Counted from the stretch's first letter, positions 26,460 to 35,723 are shown. The stretch: 64,000 nt of DNA from Lewinellaceae bacterium (GCA_020636315.1 JACJYA010000012.1:1-64000), one strand, 5' to 3'. Program-made: numbers and translations. Notes: a model not told the origin generated them from the letters alone.

Positions 26460-27581
26460 TCAAAATTTCCAGCGAAAAATAAAATAGGGCGCCATCTTAT
26501 GTATGTGCCGTTTCGAGCGCAGCATCTGGTCCGGGATGGCGCTGTCGGCCAGGTAACAGTAACCGTCGCCGCCGAAAGACAGCCCATCAGCCCACCGGAT
26601 GCGGCTGTCCTGAATGAGGGCCTTTGGTTTGCCCCCAACGGCCGGATCTACCCATTCGACGCTCTGGTGTTCGACATCTGTTATATAAACCCATCCGTCC
26701 GGCCCAACCCGGATGCCGTCACTTAGTGGTTTTTGGCTCACCGCTTCTACCATTGCTGCGATCGATTCAGGTGTTTTAGAAAAATCGGTACAAGCAGCAA
26801 CCGGCACGCGGTACAGGCTGTCATGGCTCATAGCTGCGTAGTAAACATAGGCGCCGGTGGGGTCCACATCCAGGCCATCAATGCCAGGCATCAGGTCCAC
26901 CAACCCGCCGAGGAATCGCATTTTTTTGGTGGGCGTAACGGGCACGTACCCCTGGTTGGTGACAGACTTGTGCCCGTCGAGGAGGCTGCGGGCCTGCTGT
27001 TTTTCCACATCGAAAACCACCAGGGAAGGCTGCTTTCCGAAGAAGCTCACGTCGGCGATAAATACGTATTTCCCGTCCGGAGTGACGCTCAGGTCGTTGA
27101 AAAACGACCCTTTTTCCGCCACATCGCCGGAAAAAGTATATTCCAGGGCCAGCTCATCGGTGGCCAGGTTGAAGGCCAGCAGGCGCGCGCCGGAGAAGCC
27201 ATGGTTGCCGTGGTCGATCACCCAGAGCCGATTCTGGCGGTCGGCAAACAGGCCCAGTGGTGTGATGTATATGCTCTGATCTGCACTGGGGTAGGGGACG
27301 GCCTTTCCATCGACGATCTCACAGAGCTTGTACCCTTCCGGCCGGCTCTCCGGATGGATGGTAAAAAAAATGCGGGTGTGAGCCGTGTCGGGAGTAGCAG
27401 CTACATTGCCAATGGGTTCCTCGTAGGAGAAAAACTCGTACAACTGCTCTTTGCCCAGGAAGGGTTCGGAGGGCACATAGCCGTATTCCACCCCTCCGCC
27501 ATACCGCTGATACAGAATGATGGCCAGTACGAAGAGCAGCAGCACCAGGCTGATACCCATCCATTTCAGGATCTTCTTCAT
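26460..27581 (-). CDS. Major royal jelly/yellow-family beta-propeller protein, membrane-anchored
   Basis: 373 residues from the ATG at 27581 (MKKILKWMGISLVLLLFVLA, one TM or signal segment); the start at 27638 would add 19 residues before it. The body matches the MRJP/yellow six-blade propeller: LWVIDHGNHGFSGARLLAFN, FFNDLSVTPDGKYVFIADVS, PGIDGLDVDPTGAYVYYAAM and SDGIRVGPDGWVYITDVEHQ. Bacterial members are exported, with unknown ligands. The hybrid sensor gene lies 114 bases upstream on the same strand, which may link its expression to that regulator. Confidence 0.85.
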   Translation of the reverse strand: MKKILKWMGISLVLLLFVLAIILYQRYGGGVEYGYVPSEPFLGKEQLYEFFSYEEPIGNVAATPDTAHTRIFFTIHPESRPEGYKLCEIVDGKAVPYPSADQSIYITPLGLFADRQNRLWVIDHGNHGFSGARLLAFNLATDELALEYTFSGDVAEKGSFFNDLSVTPDGKYVFIADVSFFGKQPSLVVFDVEKQQARSLLDGHKSVTNQGYVPVTPTKKMRFLGGLVDLMPGIDGLDVDPTGAYVYYAAMSHDSLYRVPVAACTDFSKTPESIAAMVEAVSQKPLSDGIRVGPDGWVYITDVEHQSVEWVDPAVGGKPKALIQDSRIRWADGLSFGGDGYCYLADSAIPDQMLRSKRHIHKMAPYFIFRWKF

Positions 27582-27695
27582 GGTGTAAAAATAGGAAATA
27601 CTGCGGCTATTGGGCAAGGTTAAAGGTAAAAGGGGCAAGGATTTGTTTAAAATGCCGGTATTATATTTTACCGTCAGGTAAGGAGGCTGTTTATC

Positions 27696-30600
27696 TTAGA
27701 AATAATCACCCGGCTTTTTTCCAAAGCGCTCCTGATAAACCTTGGTGAGATAACTTCCTGAACTGTAACCGGCCGCCTGGGCCACTTCATTGACCGTGGT
27801 GTACACCTGGTGCTCCAGCAGGTGGCGGGCTTTCTGCAATTTTACTTCCAGTATATACCCGTTGGGCGTCAATCCTGTAACCATTTTTAGCTTGCGTGAG
27901 AACTGCCGTTCGCTCAGAAAAACCCGATCGGCCAGAAGGGCGGTGGACAGTTTGAGGCCCTTGTCCAGTGCTTCCCGGGCGGCATCTTCCACTTCTTTCA
28001 GCCAAACCGTATGGGCAGATTCCTCCGGCTTGAACGCAATGCCAATGCCTCCGCTTCCGTCAGGCTCCTCCATACGGACTGCCACATCTTTCCGGGCCCG
28101 GTAGTTGGCGACAAGGTTCTGCAGCCGGGCTTCCAATTCCGCCGGAGAGAATGGTTTCAGCAAATAATCGTCAACGCCCATGCGCAACGCCTGCAGTTTG
28201 TCTTCTTCTGCCGAACGGGCAGTAAGCATAACCGCCGGCAACTTCTGCCAGCGCTGGTGCGCCTTGATCTTTTCCAGGAGGGTGTAGCCGTCCATTTCGG
28301 GCATCATCACATCGGACAGGATCAGTTCGATATCGTCAATGTCCTCCTTCTCTTCCTGCAGCCAGGCCCAGGCCTCAGCTCCGTTATTGGCCAGCACGCA
28401 GTCATACTGATCGGCCAGTAAGGTGTGGAGGAGCTGCTGCATGTCCGGGTTATCTTCCACGATCAGCACCTTGGTTTTTGGCGCATCTCCAGCAGAGGAA
28501 ACAGGAGGCGTGAGAACAGGGCGCTCCTCTTGAACGGCCGTTCCGGGATACTGCGGGAAGATGGTGGTTGTTTCCACCGCCGCCGCTTCTTTGGCGGGGA
28601 ACTGCAGGGAAAAACAAGCTCCAGCGCCCCACTTACTTTCCACGGTAAGGTTTCCCTGCATCAGGAGCGCCAACTCCCTGGACAAGGCCAGGCCAATACC
28701 CGTACCGCCTTCGGTGGCGATATCGTCCCGACGGGTTTGGAAGTACCGGTCGAAGAGGTGGGGCATATCTTCGGGGGGGATGCCGCGGCCGCTGTCCTCT
28801 ACCTCGATCAACAAATGCTCCGCCTCCCTGCGCAGGCTCATCCGGATCGTTCCACCATCCGGCGTAAATTTCAGCGCATTGGAGAGGAGGTTATTGACAA
28901 TTTTCTCCAGCCGTCTGCGGTCAACCAGGAAATGCGCCTCCTCGTCCAGGCCGGAATGAAAACAATAATCAACATTCTTCAGGGCTGCTCCGGACTCATA
29001 TGCGCCGAATAGCTGCCGGCAGAAAAGGCTCAGCGGCGTGGCTGTTTCTTTCAACGTAGCCTTTTTGGCCTCCAGGCTGGACAGTTCCAGCAGTTCTTCC
29101 ACCAAACGCCCCAGCTTGCCGGCATTGTTAAGTATCATTCTTAAACTCCGGCCGATCCGTTCATCGAGCGAAGCGCCGTGTTTTTGGATCAGGTTCTCCA
29201 ACGGGGCCTTGATGAGGGTGATGGGCGTGCGCAACTCGTGTGAGATATTGGTGAAGAAGCGCGACTTCATGGAATCCAGTTGGCGAAGTTCCATGGCCTG
29301 TTGTTCGATCACGGCTTTGTCCTCCCGAATTTTCTGCGTTCGCCGGGCGACTTCTCTTTCGAGCCGCCGGGCTTCCTGTTGTTTGTTTCGGGCCCAGATC
29401 AGGCCAAAGGTTATAAAGGGCAGAGCAGCCAGCAGGTAGAACCAGGGTTGTTTGTAGAAGAATTCCCGGGCGTGGATGTCGATCGCCAGCGGCGCCACGA
29501 TCCAGTTGTTACGGAAATCGGCGCCCTTGATGAGGAGGCGGTATTTGCCGGGCGGAAGGCGGCTGATGTTGAGTTCCGGCTGGGCGCCCAGATAATGCCA
29601 GTCTTCATCTTTGCCTTCGATCTTATAAGCGTAACGGTTATTGTGGGGTTCCAGATAACTGGACAAGGCGAACTTCAGCCGGAGATACGGCCTTTCCGGC
29701 GATATTTCCAGCCGGCCGATTTGTTTGAAATGGCTCTTCTGAACGACATCCGCTCCTTTCTCCTTATCGAAATACCCCAATTCCGTCAGATAGATCCGCA
29801 CTGTGGTATCTTTATTCATGGAAGCTTTCAGCGCAGTAGGGTCAATGATGCTAATGCCTTTCCTGCTGCCGAAATACAAGAGCCCGTCGCTATCCTTAAA
29901 TGGATCAAAGCGTTCGAATATTTCGTAAGCCAGGCCATCTTCTTCGTGAATGCTGTTGAGCACTTCTCCTTCTTTTGAAATCAGGTTGATGCCATATTCT
30001 GTACCCACCCATATATCGCCCTCATCGTCGGCAATAATGCTCATGATGGTATTGTTGGACAGCCCTTGCCCCTGATCAATAATAGTCACGGCTCCGGTTC
30101 GGGGATCGTAGATCTGGAGGCCGCCAAGATAAGTACCCAGCCAAAGCCGTCCCTCCGCATCCTCAAAGATCGATGTGAAGCGGAAATCCGTGAAGCCGTG
30201 TTCGAGGCCAAGAACTTCGCTTTCGCCCCGGTCCAGATCTATTCTCCATAGGCCATCATTGGTGGGAATCCATATCAATCCCTGGTGATCCACCAGTATG
30301 TCCCGGACAAAACCATCGAAATGTTCCTGCACTCCAGGGCCGAAGGAAACTGGTTGCTGAGTACGAATATCCACCATAGAGATATTGTCCCGGTCGTACT
30401 GAAAGACGGCCAATCCTTCCCGGGCCATAGCGAAGAGGGACCCCAATTTCCCAAAATCAAAAGCCTGGCAATCATTGGTGGCGGGGTCATATTTGACCAG
30501 GTACTTTCTGGAAATGAACCAGAGGTTCCCCTGATCATCGGGAATGATCTGCTGCTTCATCCCCTGGCCGAAAGCGGGGCGTTCCGTGCCGCAGTCCGGC

Positions 30601-31853
30601 CCCTGAAAAGGGGTTGTTTTGCCCGTAACTTTATCGTAAACAAACCACCCGTTATCGATCGTATTGATCAATAACCGGGCATCCGGCAGGCCGGCCATGG
30701 AACTGACCCAATGATCGGTCAGCGTCTGCCGGATGAGGCCCTGCTCCCGGATACCAGCGCAGTACAAGCCGGTTCCCGTCAACAAAAAGGCCTGCCGCCG
30801 AAAATCCCGGCCGGCCAACCGCCGGATATCACGCTGCCCGGCCACCATCGCTGAATAATCGAAGCGCTGCCCGTCCACTGTCTCCAATACCGCCCGGTAG
30901 GTTCCGGCTGCATCCTGAAAGAGGAAGCAAATATTGCCGGCGGAGTCCTGAAAAATGTTGATGGGCAGCCAATCGGCGGGGAACTGATCCGCCATGGGCC
31001 AAAATGCATCTCGTTCCCTGTCAAATTCGAATAACTGTCTTTCATAGATCACCGAAGGAAACAAGTAAATTTTTCCCTTTGGGCTTTTCAATAACTTGGG
31101 CAGAGCGATGAAACTATCCGTTGACCTTCCATCCGATGGCTTCTTCTTCAGGCCAACGAAATCCTGGGCATCGTATATCCGCATCGTCTCCTTTTGGCGG
31201 TCAAAACGACAGAGCGGAAGCGAGAAGGCGGAAAACCAAATCGATTCCGGGGTTGCAGTCATCGCATAAGGTATCTGACGTTCCACAGCTTCGGGATAGT
31301 AAGCTGACGGTTCCAAAACCAACCCTCCTTCTTTTAGCCTGAACAAGGCGAGTTTGCTGTTCGCTGATCTTCCAAGGATAAAGGCTTCTTTATCCGTGTT
31401 GGAAATGCTCACGACCTGCAAGCCGCGGAAGGAGGAATCGACGGGCGAAATGATCCTGCTTTCGTGGCTGTCGGGGTCCATCCGGAAAAGTTGCCATTCT
31501 TCGTTCGTGCCTAAAAATCGCCCTTGTTCATCAATACCAAGTACCCGGGGCGCTTCAATTACGGTTCCGCGCGGCGACACTACCTCTACCGGCTGGAAGG
31601 AGTAGCCGTCAAAGCGGAATAACCCGATGGAATTGATCAGGCGCTGGTCTCCGCAAGGGACCAACCACAAACGGCCCTGCCGGTCCAGAAAAAAATCATC
31701 ATAACATTTCTTGGAATGGGAATCATTCTCCTGGTAGAAATGATTGAAATAGGAGCGCTCCAGTTTGGGCAATGCCTCGCTTCTTTGTGCAAAAGCACCT
31801 GGTATGGCATAACAAAAACAACACAGAAGAATGTATAAAATGCGCGCCTCCAT
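27696..31853 (-). CDS. Hybrid two-component system: periplasmic propeller sensor, histidine kinase, receiver and AraC output in one chain
   Basis: 1385 residues. Domains in order: signal peptide (1-22); two seven-bladed Reg_prop-type propeller halves (about 35-700); Y_Y_Y domain (about 730-795); TM near 800-825 (FYLLAALPFITFGLIWA); HisKA with His near 871 (FTNISHELRTPITL); HATPase about 960-1075 (DSGRGIPPEDMPHLFDRYF); receiver about 1128-1245 with Asp in ILSDVMMPEMDGY; AraC HTH about 1285-1385 (VNEVAQAAGYSSGSYLTKVY). All phosphorelay residues are present. Such proteins control carbohydrate-use loci in Bacteroidota. No SusC/SusD pair is nearby, so its target is unknown; the gene immediately 3' is a propeller protein. 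Confidence 0.95.
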   Translation of the reverse strand: MEARILYILLCCFCYAIPGAFAQRSEALPKLERSYFNHFYQENDSHSKKCYDDFFLDRQGRLWLVPCGDQRLINSIGLFRFDGYSFQPVEVVSPRGTVIEAPRVLGIDEQGRFLGTNEEWQLFRMDPDSHESRIISPVDSSFRGLQVVSISNTDKEAFILGRSANSKLALFRLKEGGLVLEPSAYYPEAVERQIPYAMTATPESIWFSAFSLPLCRFDRQKETMRIYDAQDFVGLKKKPSDGRSTDSFIALPKLLKSPKGKIYLFPSVIYERQLFEFDRERDAFWPMADQFPADWLPINIFQDSAGNICFLFQDAAGTYRAVLETVDGQRFDYSAMVAGQRDIRRLAGRDFRRQAFLLTGTGLYCAGIREQGLIRQTLTDHWVSSMAGLPDARLLINTIDNGWFVYDKVTGKTTPFQGPDCGTERPAFGQGMKQQIIPDDQGNLWFISRKYLVKYDPATNDCQAFDFGKLGSLFAMAREGLAVFQYDRDNISMVDIRTQQPVSFGPGVQEHFDGFVRDILVDHQGLIWIPTNDGLWRIDLDRGESEVLGLEHGFTDFRFTSIFEDAEGRLWLGTYLGGLQIYDPRTGAVTIIDQGQGLSNNTIMSIIADDEGDIWVGTEYGINLISKEGEVLNSIHEEDGLAYEIFERFDPFKDSDGLLYFGSRKGISIIDPTALKASMNKDTTVRIYLTELGYFDKEKGADVVQKSHFKQIGRLEISPERPYLRLKFALSSYLEPHNNRYAYKIEGKDEDWHYLGAQPELNISRLPPGKYRLLIKGADFRNNWIVAPLAIDIHAREFFYKQPWFYLLAALPFITFGLIWARNKQQEARRLEREVARRTQKIREDKAVIEQQAMELRQLDSMKSRFFTNISHELRTPITLIKAPLENLIQKHGASLDERIGRSLRMILNNAGKLGRLVEELLELSSLEAKKATLKETATPLSLFCRQLFGAYESGAALKNVDYCFHSGLDEEAHFLVDRRRLEKIVNNLLSNALKFTPDGGTIRMSLRREAEHLLIEVEDSGRGIPPEDMPHLFDRYFQTRRDDIATEGGTGIGLALSRELALLMQGNLTVESKWGAGACFSLQFPAKEAAAVETTTIFPQYPGTAVQEERPVLTPPVSSAGDAPKTKVLIVEDNPDMQQLLHTLLADQYDCVLANNGAEAWAWLQEEKEDIDDIELILSDVMMPEMDGYTLLEKIKAHQRWQKLPAVMLTARSAEEDKLQALRMGVDDYLLKPFSPAELEARLQNLVANYRARKDVAVRMEEPDGSGGIGIAFKPEESAHTVWLKEVEDAAREALDKGLKLSTALLADRVFLSERQFSRKLKMVTGLTPNGYILEVKLQKARHLLEHQVYTTVNEVAQAAGYSSGSYLTKVYQERFGKKPGDYF

Positions 31854-32188
31854 ATTGGCTAATGTTATTGTCCGGTATCAAAGAAGTTTAGCGATCAGAG
31901 TAGGAGCAGGCGCTCCGGGCCTTATTATTTTAGCCTGGCCAGCCTCGCTCGGGAAGGATCAGGCAAACAAAGATAGGCATATGCGAACTTTCGATCCGTC
32001 TCGCCTCCTCAATTTCGGTAAAAATTGGTACGGATCAACCTTGCTTTTGTGGCTGGAAAGCCACAAAATCCGGGAATTTTCCCCTAAATGTCCGGATTTT
32101 ATCCAATCATGGCGGGATTTTTGCCTCGGCCTACCCCCACCTTTGCATCGTAACAATTGATATTCTAAACACCAAAAAATTCACCATC
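31854..32188. promoter_or_regulatory. Palindrome-rich control region ahead of the rhodanese/hemerythrin genes
   Basis: It separates the divergent sensor gene from the small operon on the plus strand. TTTTGTGGCT (32045-32054) and AGCCACAAAA (32059-32068) form a perfect 10-pair hairpin with loop GGAA. Overlapping it, AAAATCCGG (32065-32073) pairs with CCGGATTTT (32092-32100), enclosing GGGAATTTTCCC. The two hairpins share bases, so they are mutually exclusive. CACCTTTG at 32138-32145 is a near match to the -7 element. The layout suggests an operator or a switching leader. Confidence 0.5.
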
Positions 32189-32323
32189 ATGAAAAAGAAT
32201 CTCGCACAACAAGAAGTACAGGTTAAGGAAAACAAAACGCAACAGAGCGTTATTTGCTTCGCATGCCTGACCTTTTTCCCCCTGGTTTATTTCATTGGAA
32301 AAACAGTTATTACGCTGATCTGA
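32189..32323 (+). CDS. 44-residue single-TM peptide
   Basis: ATG at 32189, TGA at 32321-32323. The first half is polar and Gln/Lys-rich (MKKNLAQQEVQVKENKTQQ). The second half is a hydrophobic segment (CFACLTFFPLVYFIGKTVI) with two Cys spaced C-x-x-C. It precedes the rhodanese gene by 51 bases and follows the palindrome region, so it is the first cistron of the operon. No family is recognised. It could alternatively be a leader peptide. Confidence 0.5.
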   Translation: MKKNLAQQEVQVKENKTQQSVICFACLTFFPLVYFIGKTVITLI

Positions 32324-32374
32324 TTGCTGTTCCGGCTTTTGCCAAATGGCTCGACACGTTTCAAAGTGACCATC

Positions 32375-32626
32375 ATGAACAACGAAATAAGGTACATTTC
32401 CTATCGCGACGCCCTTGCCGCTCAAAAAAGCGGCAGCGGTATCATCATCGATGTGCGGGAACCTGCTGAATTCCGGGATGGGCACATCCCCTATGCGATC
32501 AACCTCCCTTCCACTCGATTTACGGCAGAAGACTATCAGTCATGGCGCCACCTGAAAGTGTGTCTGGTATGCCAGACAGGCAACCGGGCCCGGCCTATAG
32601 CTCAAAAATCGAAAATAGATTATTGA
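32375..32626 (+). CDS. Short rhodanese-like sulfurtransferase, C-terminus missing
   Basis: 83 residues from the ATG at 32375. Rhodanese features: IIIDVREPAEFRDGHIPYA (DVR-E and GHI motifs) and the active-site loop CLVCQTGNRA with its catalytic Cys. A standard domain continues about 25 residues beyond this loop to a final helix (GG..AW region); here the chain ends at KSKIDY and the stop. No other frame continues the fold. The protein may be inactive or unstable, or a real minimal form. It is co-directional with the hemerythrin-like gene 20 bases downstream. Confidence 0.8.
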   Translation: MNNEIRYISYRDALAAQKSGSGIIIDVREPAEFRDGHIPYAINLPSTRFTAEDYQSWRHLKVCLVCQTGNRARPIAQKSKIDY

Positions 32627-32646
32627 TCACCCAAAAGAATCGCACC

Positions 32647-33297
32647 ATGTCAACATGTCAACCCTTTTCAATCATGCGGCTCACCCACGAATCCATCCGC
32701 GCCGGATTGAACCATCTGGAAATGCTGAGCAGCAACCTGACACCGGCCACGGCCCCAAAGCTGAAAGCTGCATTCGGTGAGGTAAAGAGAGTCATCGAAT
32801 TACACGCCAACCAGGAAGACAACGCCTTCTATCCTCCCCTGGAAGAAAAACGCCCTAATATCACCCATGCCTTTACCAAAGAGCACGAGGCGGAGCATCG
32901 CGCATTTGACCGGCTGAGCCGTCAGATGGAAAACCTGCCGGAAGAAGCATCCGGCCTTGTGGAGATCCAGGCCTCCATGAAAGACTGGATAGCACAGCAC
33001 CGCGCTCACCTGGCCCATGAGGAAGATATCCTTATGAATATTCTACCCAAAGCTTTTACGTATGTGGAATCCGTAGCCGTTGTGAGAAGTATTCTGGAAT
33101 ATGACCTCACTGAATTCGAGCAATTTCAGCTGGGCTGGGTATTTGAGCGGCTCAAAGGGCCACAGCGGAAAGTCTATATGGGGATGCTGAAAGGGTGCAG
33201 CCCGGAAGGCAAATTTCCGGACTTTGCAGCAAAGGTCCGCCCCTACCTGAATCCGGAGGAAGTGCAGGCTTTTGAACAGGATGGGCTTCTGGCTTAA
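32647..33297 (+). CDS. Hemerythrin HHE domain protein
   Basis: 216 residues from the ATG at 32647; the earlier start at 32542 overlaps the rhodanese gene in another frame. The four-helix hemerythrin HHE pattern is visible: THESIRAGL, IELHANQEDNAFYP, EHEAEHRAFD and QHRAHLAHEEDIL, supplying the His/Glu ligands of a di-iron site. Such proteins bind oxygen or nitric oxide or repair iron centres. With a rhodanese and a small membrane peptide next to it, a role in nitrosative or oxidative stress is plausible (inference). Confidence 0.88.
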   Translation: MSTCQPFSIMRLTHESIRAGLNHLEMLSSNLTPATAPKLKAAFGEVKRVIELHANQEDNAFYPPLEEKRPNITHAFTKEHEAEHRAFDRLSRQMENLPEEASGLVEIQASMKDWIAQHRAHLAHEEDILMNILPKAFTYVESVAVVRSILEYDLTEFEQFQLGWVFERLKGPQRKVYMGMLKGCSPEGKFPDFAAKVRPYLNPEEVQAFEQDGLLA

Positions 33298-33429
33298 GCA
33301 GAGGTTACCGTTCTTTCGATCACACCATTAGCATGATTCATGTTGCTGTCGGTTCCCGCTGGATTCAGCCAGGCCCTCTCCCTTTCTCCCAGCCTCCCCA
33401 TCTCCCACTCTCCCCCTCACCTTAACCGC

Positions 33430-34956
33430 TCAAACCCTCTCTTTCCTTACCGCTCCCAGGTGCCCCTCCACCCAGGCCGGGATGTCCAGGTAATTCAGCG
33501 ATTTTCTTTCGAAGGGGTCTTTCCGTATTTTCTGCAGTTCATCGTAGAAAACGGCGAAAGCCCGGGAGTGTTCCAGCGGCGGGGTTCGGGAGAGTTGCTC
33601 CAGGAAGCAGAGGGTCAGGCGGGGTAGCTGGCTGACGTCGGCGGAATTGTCCAGAAGACGTTTGACGTAGGGCGCCAGATAGTCCAGCATGTCGAAATTT
33701 TTCAGCTCGTAATGGCAGATGAGGTGCAGCAGGCGGGCGTTGACCTGCAGGTCGTCCCGCAGGTGGCCGGACTTAAGATGGATGATCTCATTGAGGTATT
33801 CCAGGGCTTTTTCAAAGTTTTGGAGGGAGAAATACAGGTAGGCGAATTTGAAGTAAAACAAAAGAATGCGGTGTACATCGGTGTATTCCTGAAATTTGGG
33901 CAATTCGGCCTCGATCGTTTCGATCAGCCTGATACCTTTTCCGAAATCCTTACTCACCAGGCAGTAATTGAGCTCTGAGAGCCTGAGGTAGGTAAAAGCG
34001 ATCATGCAGGAGTTGTCGTTGAAAAAATCTTTGTTCTCCTTTTCGAATTGCTGGAATTCGCTGAGGTAGCGGGCGAATTCCTCTTTTTCCCGAAGCAGAT
34101 ACAGGAATACCAGGAGGTAATAGAGGCTTCGCATGTACAGGTCGGGGTCTTTCTCCCGGATCTGGGGCTGGCCGTGGAACATGCCTACCCATTGGCGTGC
34201 GTGGCGGGCGGCCCCTTCAAAATCGAGTAGTATATAGTGGTACCACATATTGGCCTGGAAGAGGTTGGCCCGTTCGAAAAAAGTGAGCTTTCGGCGGAGG
34301 AACTCATCCGGGCGGTTATCGTGGAAAAATTCATTGATGGCAGTGATCTGTTCTTCATTATTGACGTGGCCGTTCTGGATATACCAGCCGTGGACCTGGA
34401 TGTTGAAGTTGGAGAAGAGGTTGTTCGAGTGGGTGATGAAGCTCCGCTCGGCCGCTGCTGCCAGCAGGGCCTCCATTTTGTTTTCCACCAGTCGGCTTCG
34501 GGTAATGTGGCGGGCCTCGATCATTTTCTGAAACTCCAGGATCTCGAGATGCAGCAGATCCTGGTGGTGGTCAACGGCGATCTTCTTTATGCGGTCGAGC
34601 ATGCGCAGGCTTTGCATATACATCCCTTTACCGTAAAGGATGCGGGCGAAGTCCAGCTGTTCGCGGATCTGGATGTCGATATTTTTCTGGATATAGATCA
34701 GGCGCAGGCTGGTTAGGACCTGCTTGTATAGATGGCGTTTCAGGTTGGGGAGATGGCGTTTTTTAACTTCCGGCAGCCGTTTGAGCACTTCTTGCTCATC
34801 GTATTCGGCCAGGCGGTCAATGACGTCGAAGAGCTGGATGAATTTGCTGTCAGTGCCGCTCTGGAAGCGGTTGGCATAGAGCTTAAAACTCCGTTTTTCC
34901 GCTTTGGTGAGCGATTTGATCAAAGAAAATAGCTGATCCTTCTGCGTGCTGAACAT
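33430..34956 (-). CDS. Helical-repeat (TPR-like) protein of unknown function
   Basis: 508 residues from the ATG at 34956 (MFSTQKDQLFSLIKSLTKAE); the frame is open further upstream to 35319, but that part lies in the divergent promoter region and has no protein-like character. The sequence is almost all alpha-helical with many aromatic residues and TPR-like pairs (FEKALEYLNEIIHLKSGHL). The N-terminal SLTKAEKRSFKLYA segment looks like a conserved motif of Bacteroidota proteins of similar size. No signal peptide or catalytic motif. It is divergent from the P-II gene with 229 bases between. Confidence 0.7.
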   Translation of the reverse strand: MFSTQKDQLFSLIKSLTKAEKRSFKLYANRFQSGTDSKFIQLFDVIDRLAEYDEQEVLKRLPEVKKRHLPNLKRHLYKQVLTSLRLIYIQKNIDIQIREQLDFARILYGKGMYMQSLRMLDRIKKIAVDHHQDLLHLEILEFQKMIEARHITRSRLVENKMEALLAAAAERSFITHSNNLFSNFNIQVHGWYIQNGHVNNEEQITAINEFFHDNRPDEFLRRKLTFFERANLFQANMWYHYILLDFEGAARHARQWVGMFHGQPQIREKDPDLYMRSLYYLLVFLYLLREKEEFARYLSEFQQFEKENKDFFNDNSCMIAFTYLRLSELNYCLVSKDFGKGIRLIETIEAELPKFQEYTDVHRILLFYFKFAYLYFSLQNFEKALEYLNEIIHLKSGHLRDDLQVNARLLHLICHYELKNFDMLDYLAPYVKRLLDNSADVSQLPRLTLCFLEQLSRTPPLEHSRAFAVFYDELQKIRKDPFERKSLNYLDIPAWVEGHLGAVRKERV

Positions 34957-35185
34957 GACAATTGATGACTGGGTTAATTCTTTGTTTTTCAGCGGTTTAT
35001 ATTTGGAGGAAAGTGTTTTGGGCTTCACATAAGGCGATGAAATGGAATAGCGGGAGAATGGCCAGGTTGCTACTTTTGTTTCAATTACTTTTTCAAGGCA
35101 ATTTATCAAACGGCAAATGACATAGGGTGTGGTAGGCCATTGCCCTGGCATATTCCATTTATCCACCAACAAAAGTAAGCAAAAA

Positions 35186-35524
35186 ATGAAGAAGATAGAG
35201 GCTATTATTCGCCTGTCCCGCTTTGAGAAAGTGCGTGACGCCCTTGCAACTATAGGCGTTCGCTTTTTCACATTGAAGGACGTCAAAGGCTTCGGGCTGC
35301 AGAAAGGAGAGACGATCACCTACCGGGGGAGCACCTTCGACAGTGATTACATCGCCCGGTTGCAGCTGGATATCCTCGCCAATGACGAAATGGTCGAAAA
35401 GATCGTCGATACCATCGTCAGCGCCGGCCGGACCGGCGAAGTTGGCGACGGTAAAATTACGGTTTATGACGTTAATCAGGTTGTCCGCATTCGCACCCAG
35501 GAAACGGGCGCCAATGCGATCTGA
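35186..35524 (+). CDS. glnK: P-II nitrogen regulatory protein
   Basis: 112 residues from the ATG at 35186 (MKKIEAIIRLSRFEKVRDAL); the frame start at 35129 is too far upstream. P-II trimers sense ATP/ADP and 2-oxoglutarate and gate Amt transporters. The T-loop (about 37-55) reads KGETITYRGSTF: the usually uridylylated Tyr51 is Phe51, so this site cannot be modified there. The B-loop GRTGEVGDGKITV (about 80-92) and the C-terminal VVRIRTQETG are normal. It is 199 bases upstream of amt, a classic glnK-amtB pair. Confidence 0.95.
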   Translation: MKKIEAIIRLSRFEKVRDALATIGVRFFTLKDVKGFGLQKGETITYRGSTFDSDYIARLQLDILANDEMVEKIVDTIVSAGRTGEVGDGKITVYDVNQVVRIRTQETGANAI

Positions 35525-35723
35525 TGCCATACCAACCCAATTGAGCGATAGCACGTTTGCAGGAACTCCCAATGCGATGACCACTGTTTTTTAAAACTGA
35601 TAGCGCTAAGAACAAGCGCCCTCCTGCCTGATTTCAGGTGCTAAGCTTCTTTATCCTTCCTATCCAAATAACGGCCAAATTTCTGGTTTAACAGATTTGT
35701 CTAACACCAACAATTCAAGAACG

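Noticed and set aside
33430..35319. Longer 629-residue version of the helical protein
   Set aside because: The upstream part (34957-35319) overlaps the glnK start region and lacks protein-like character; the ATG at 34956 gives a plausible N-terminus.
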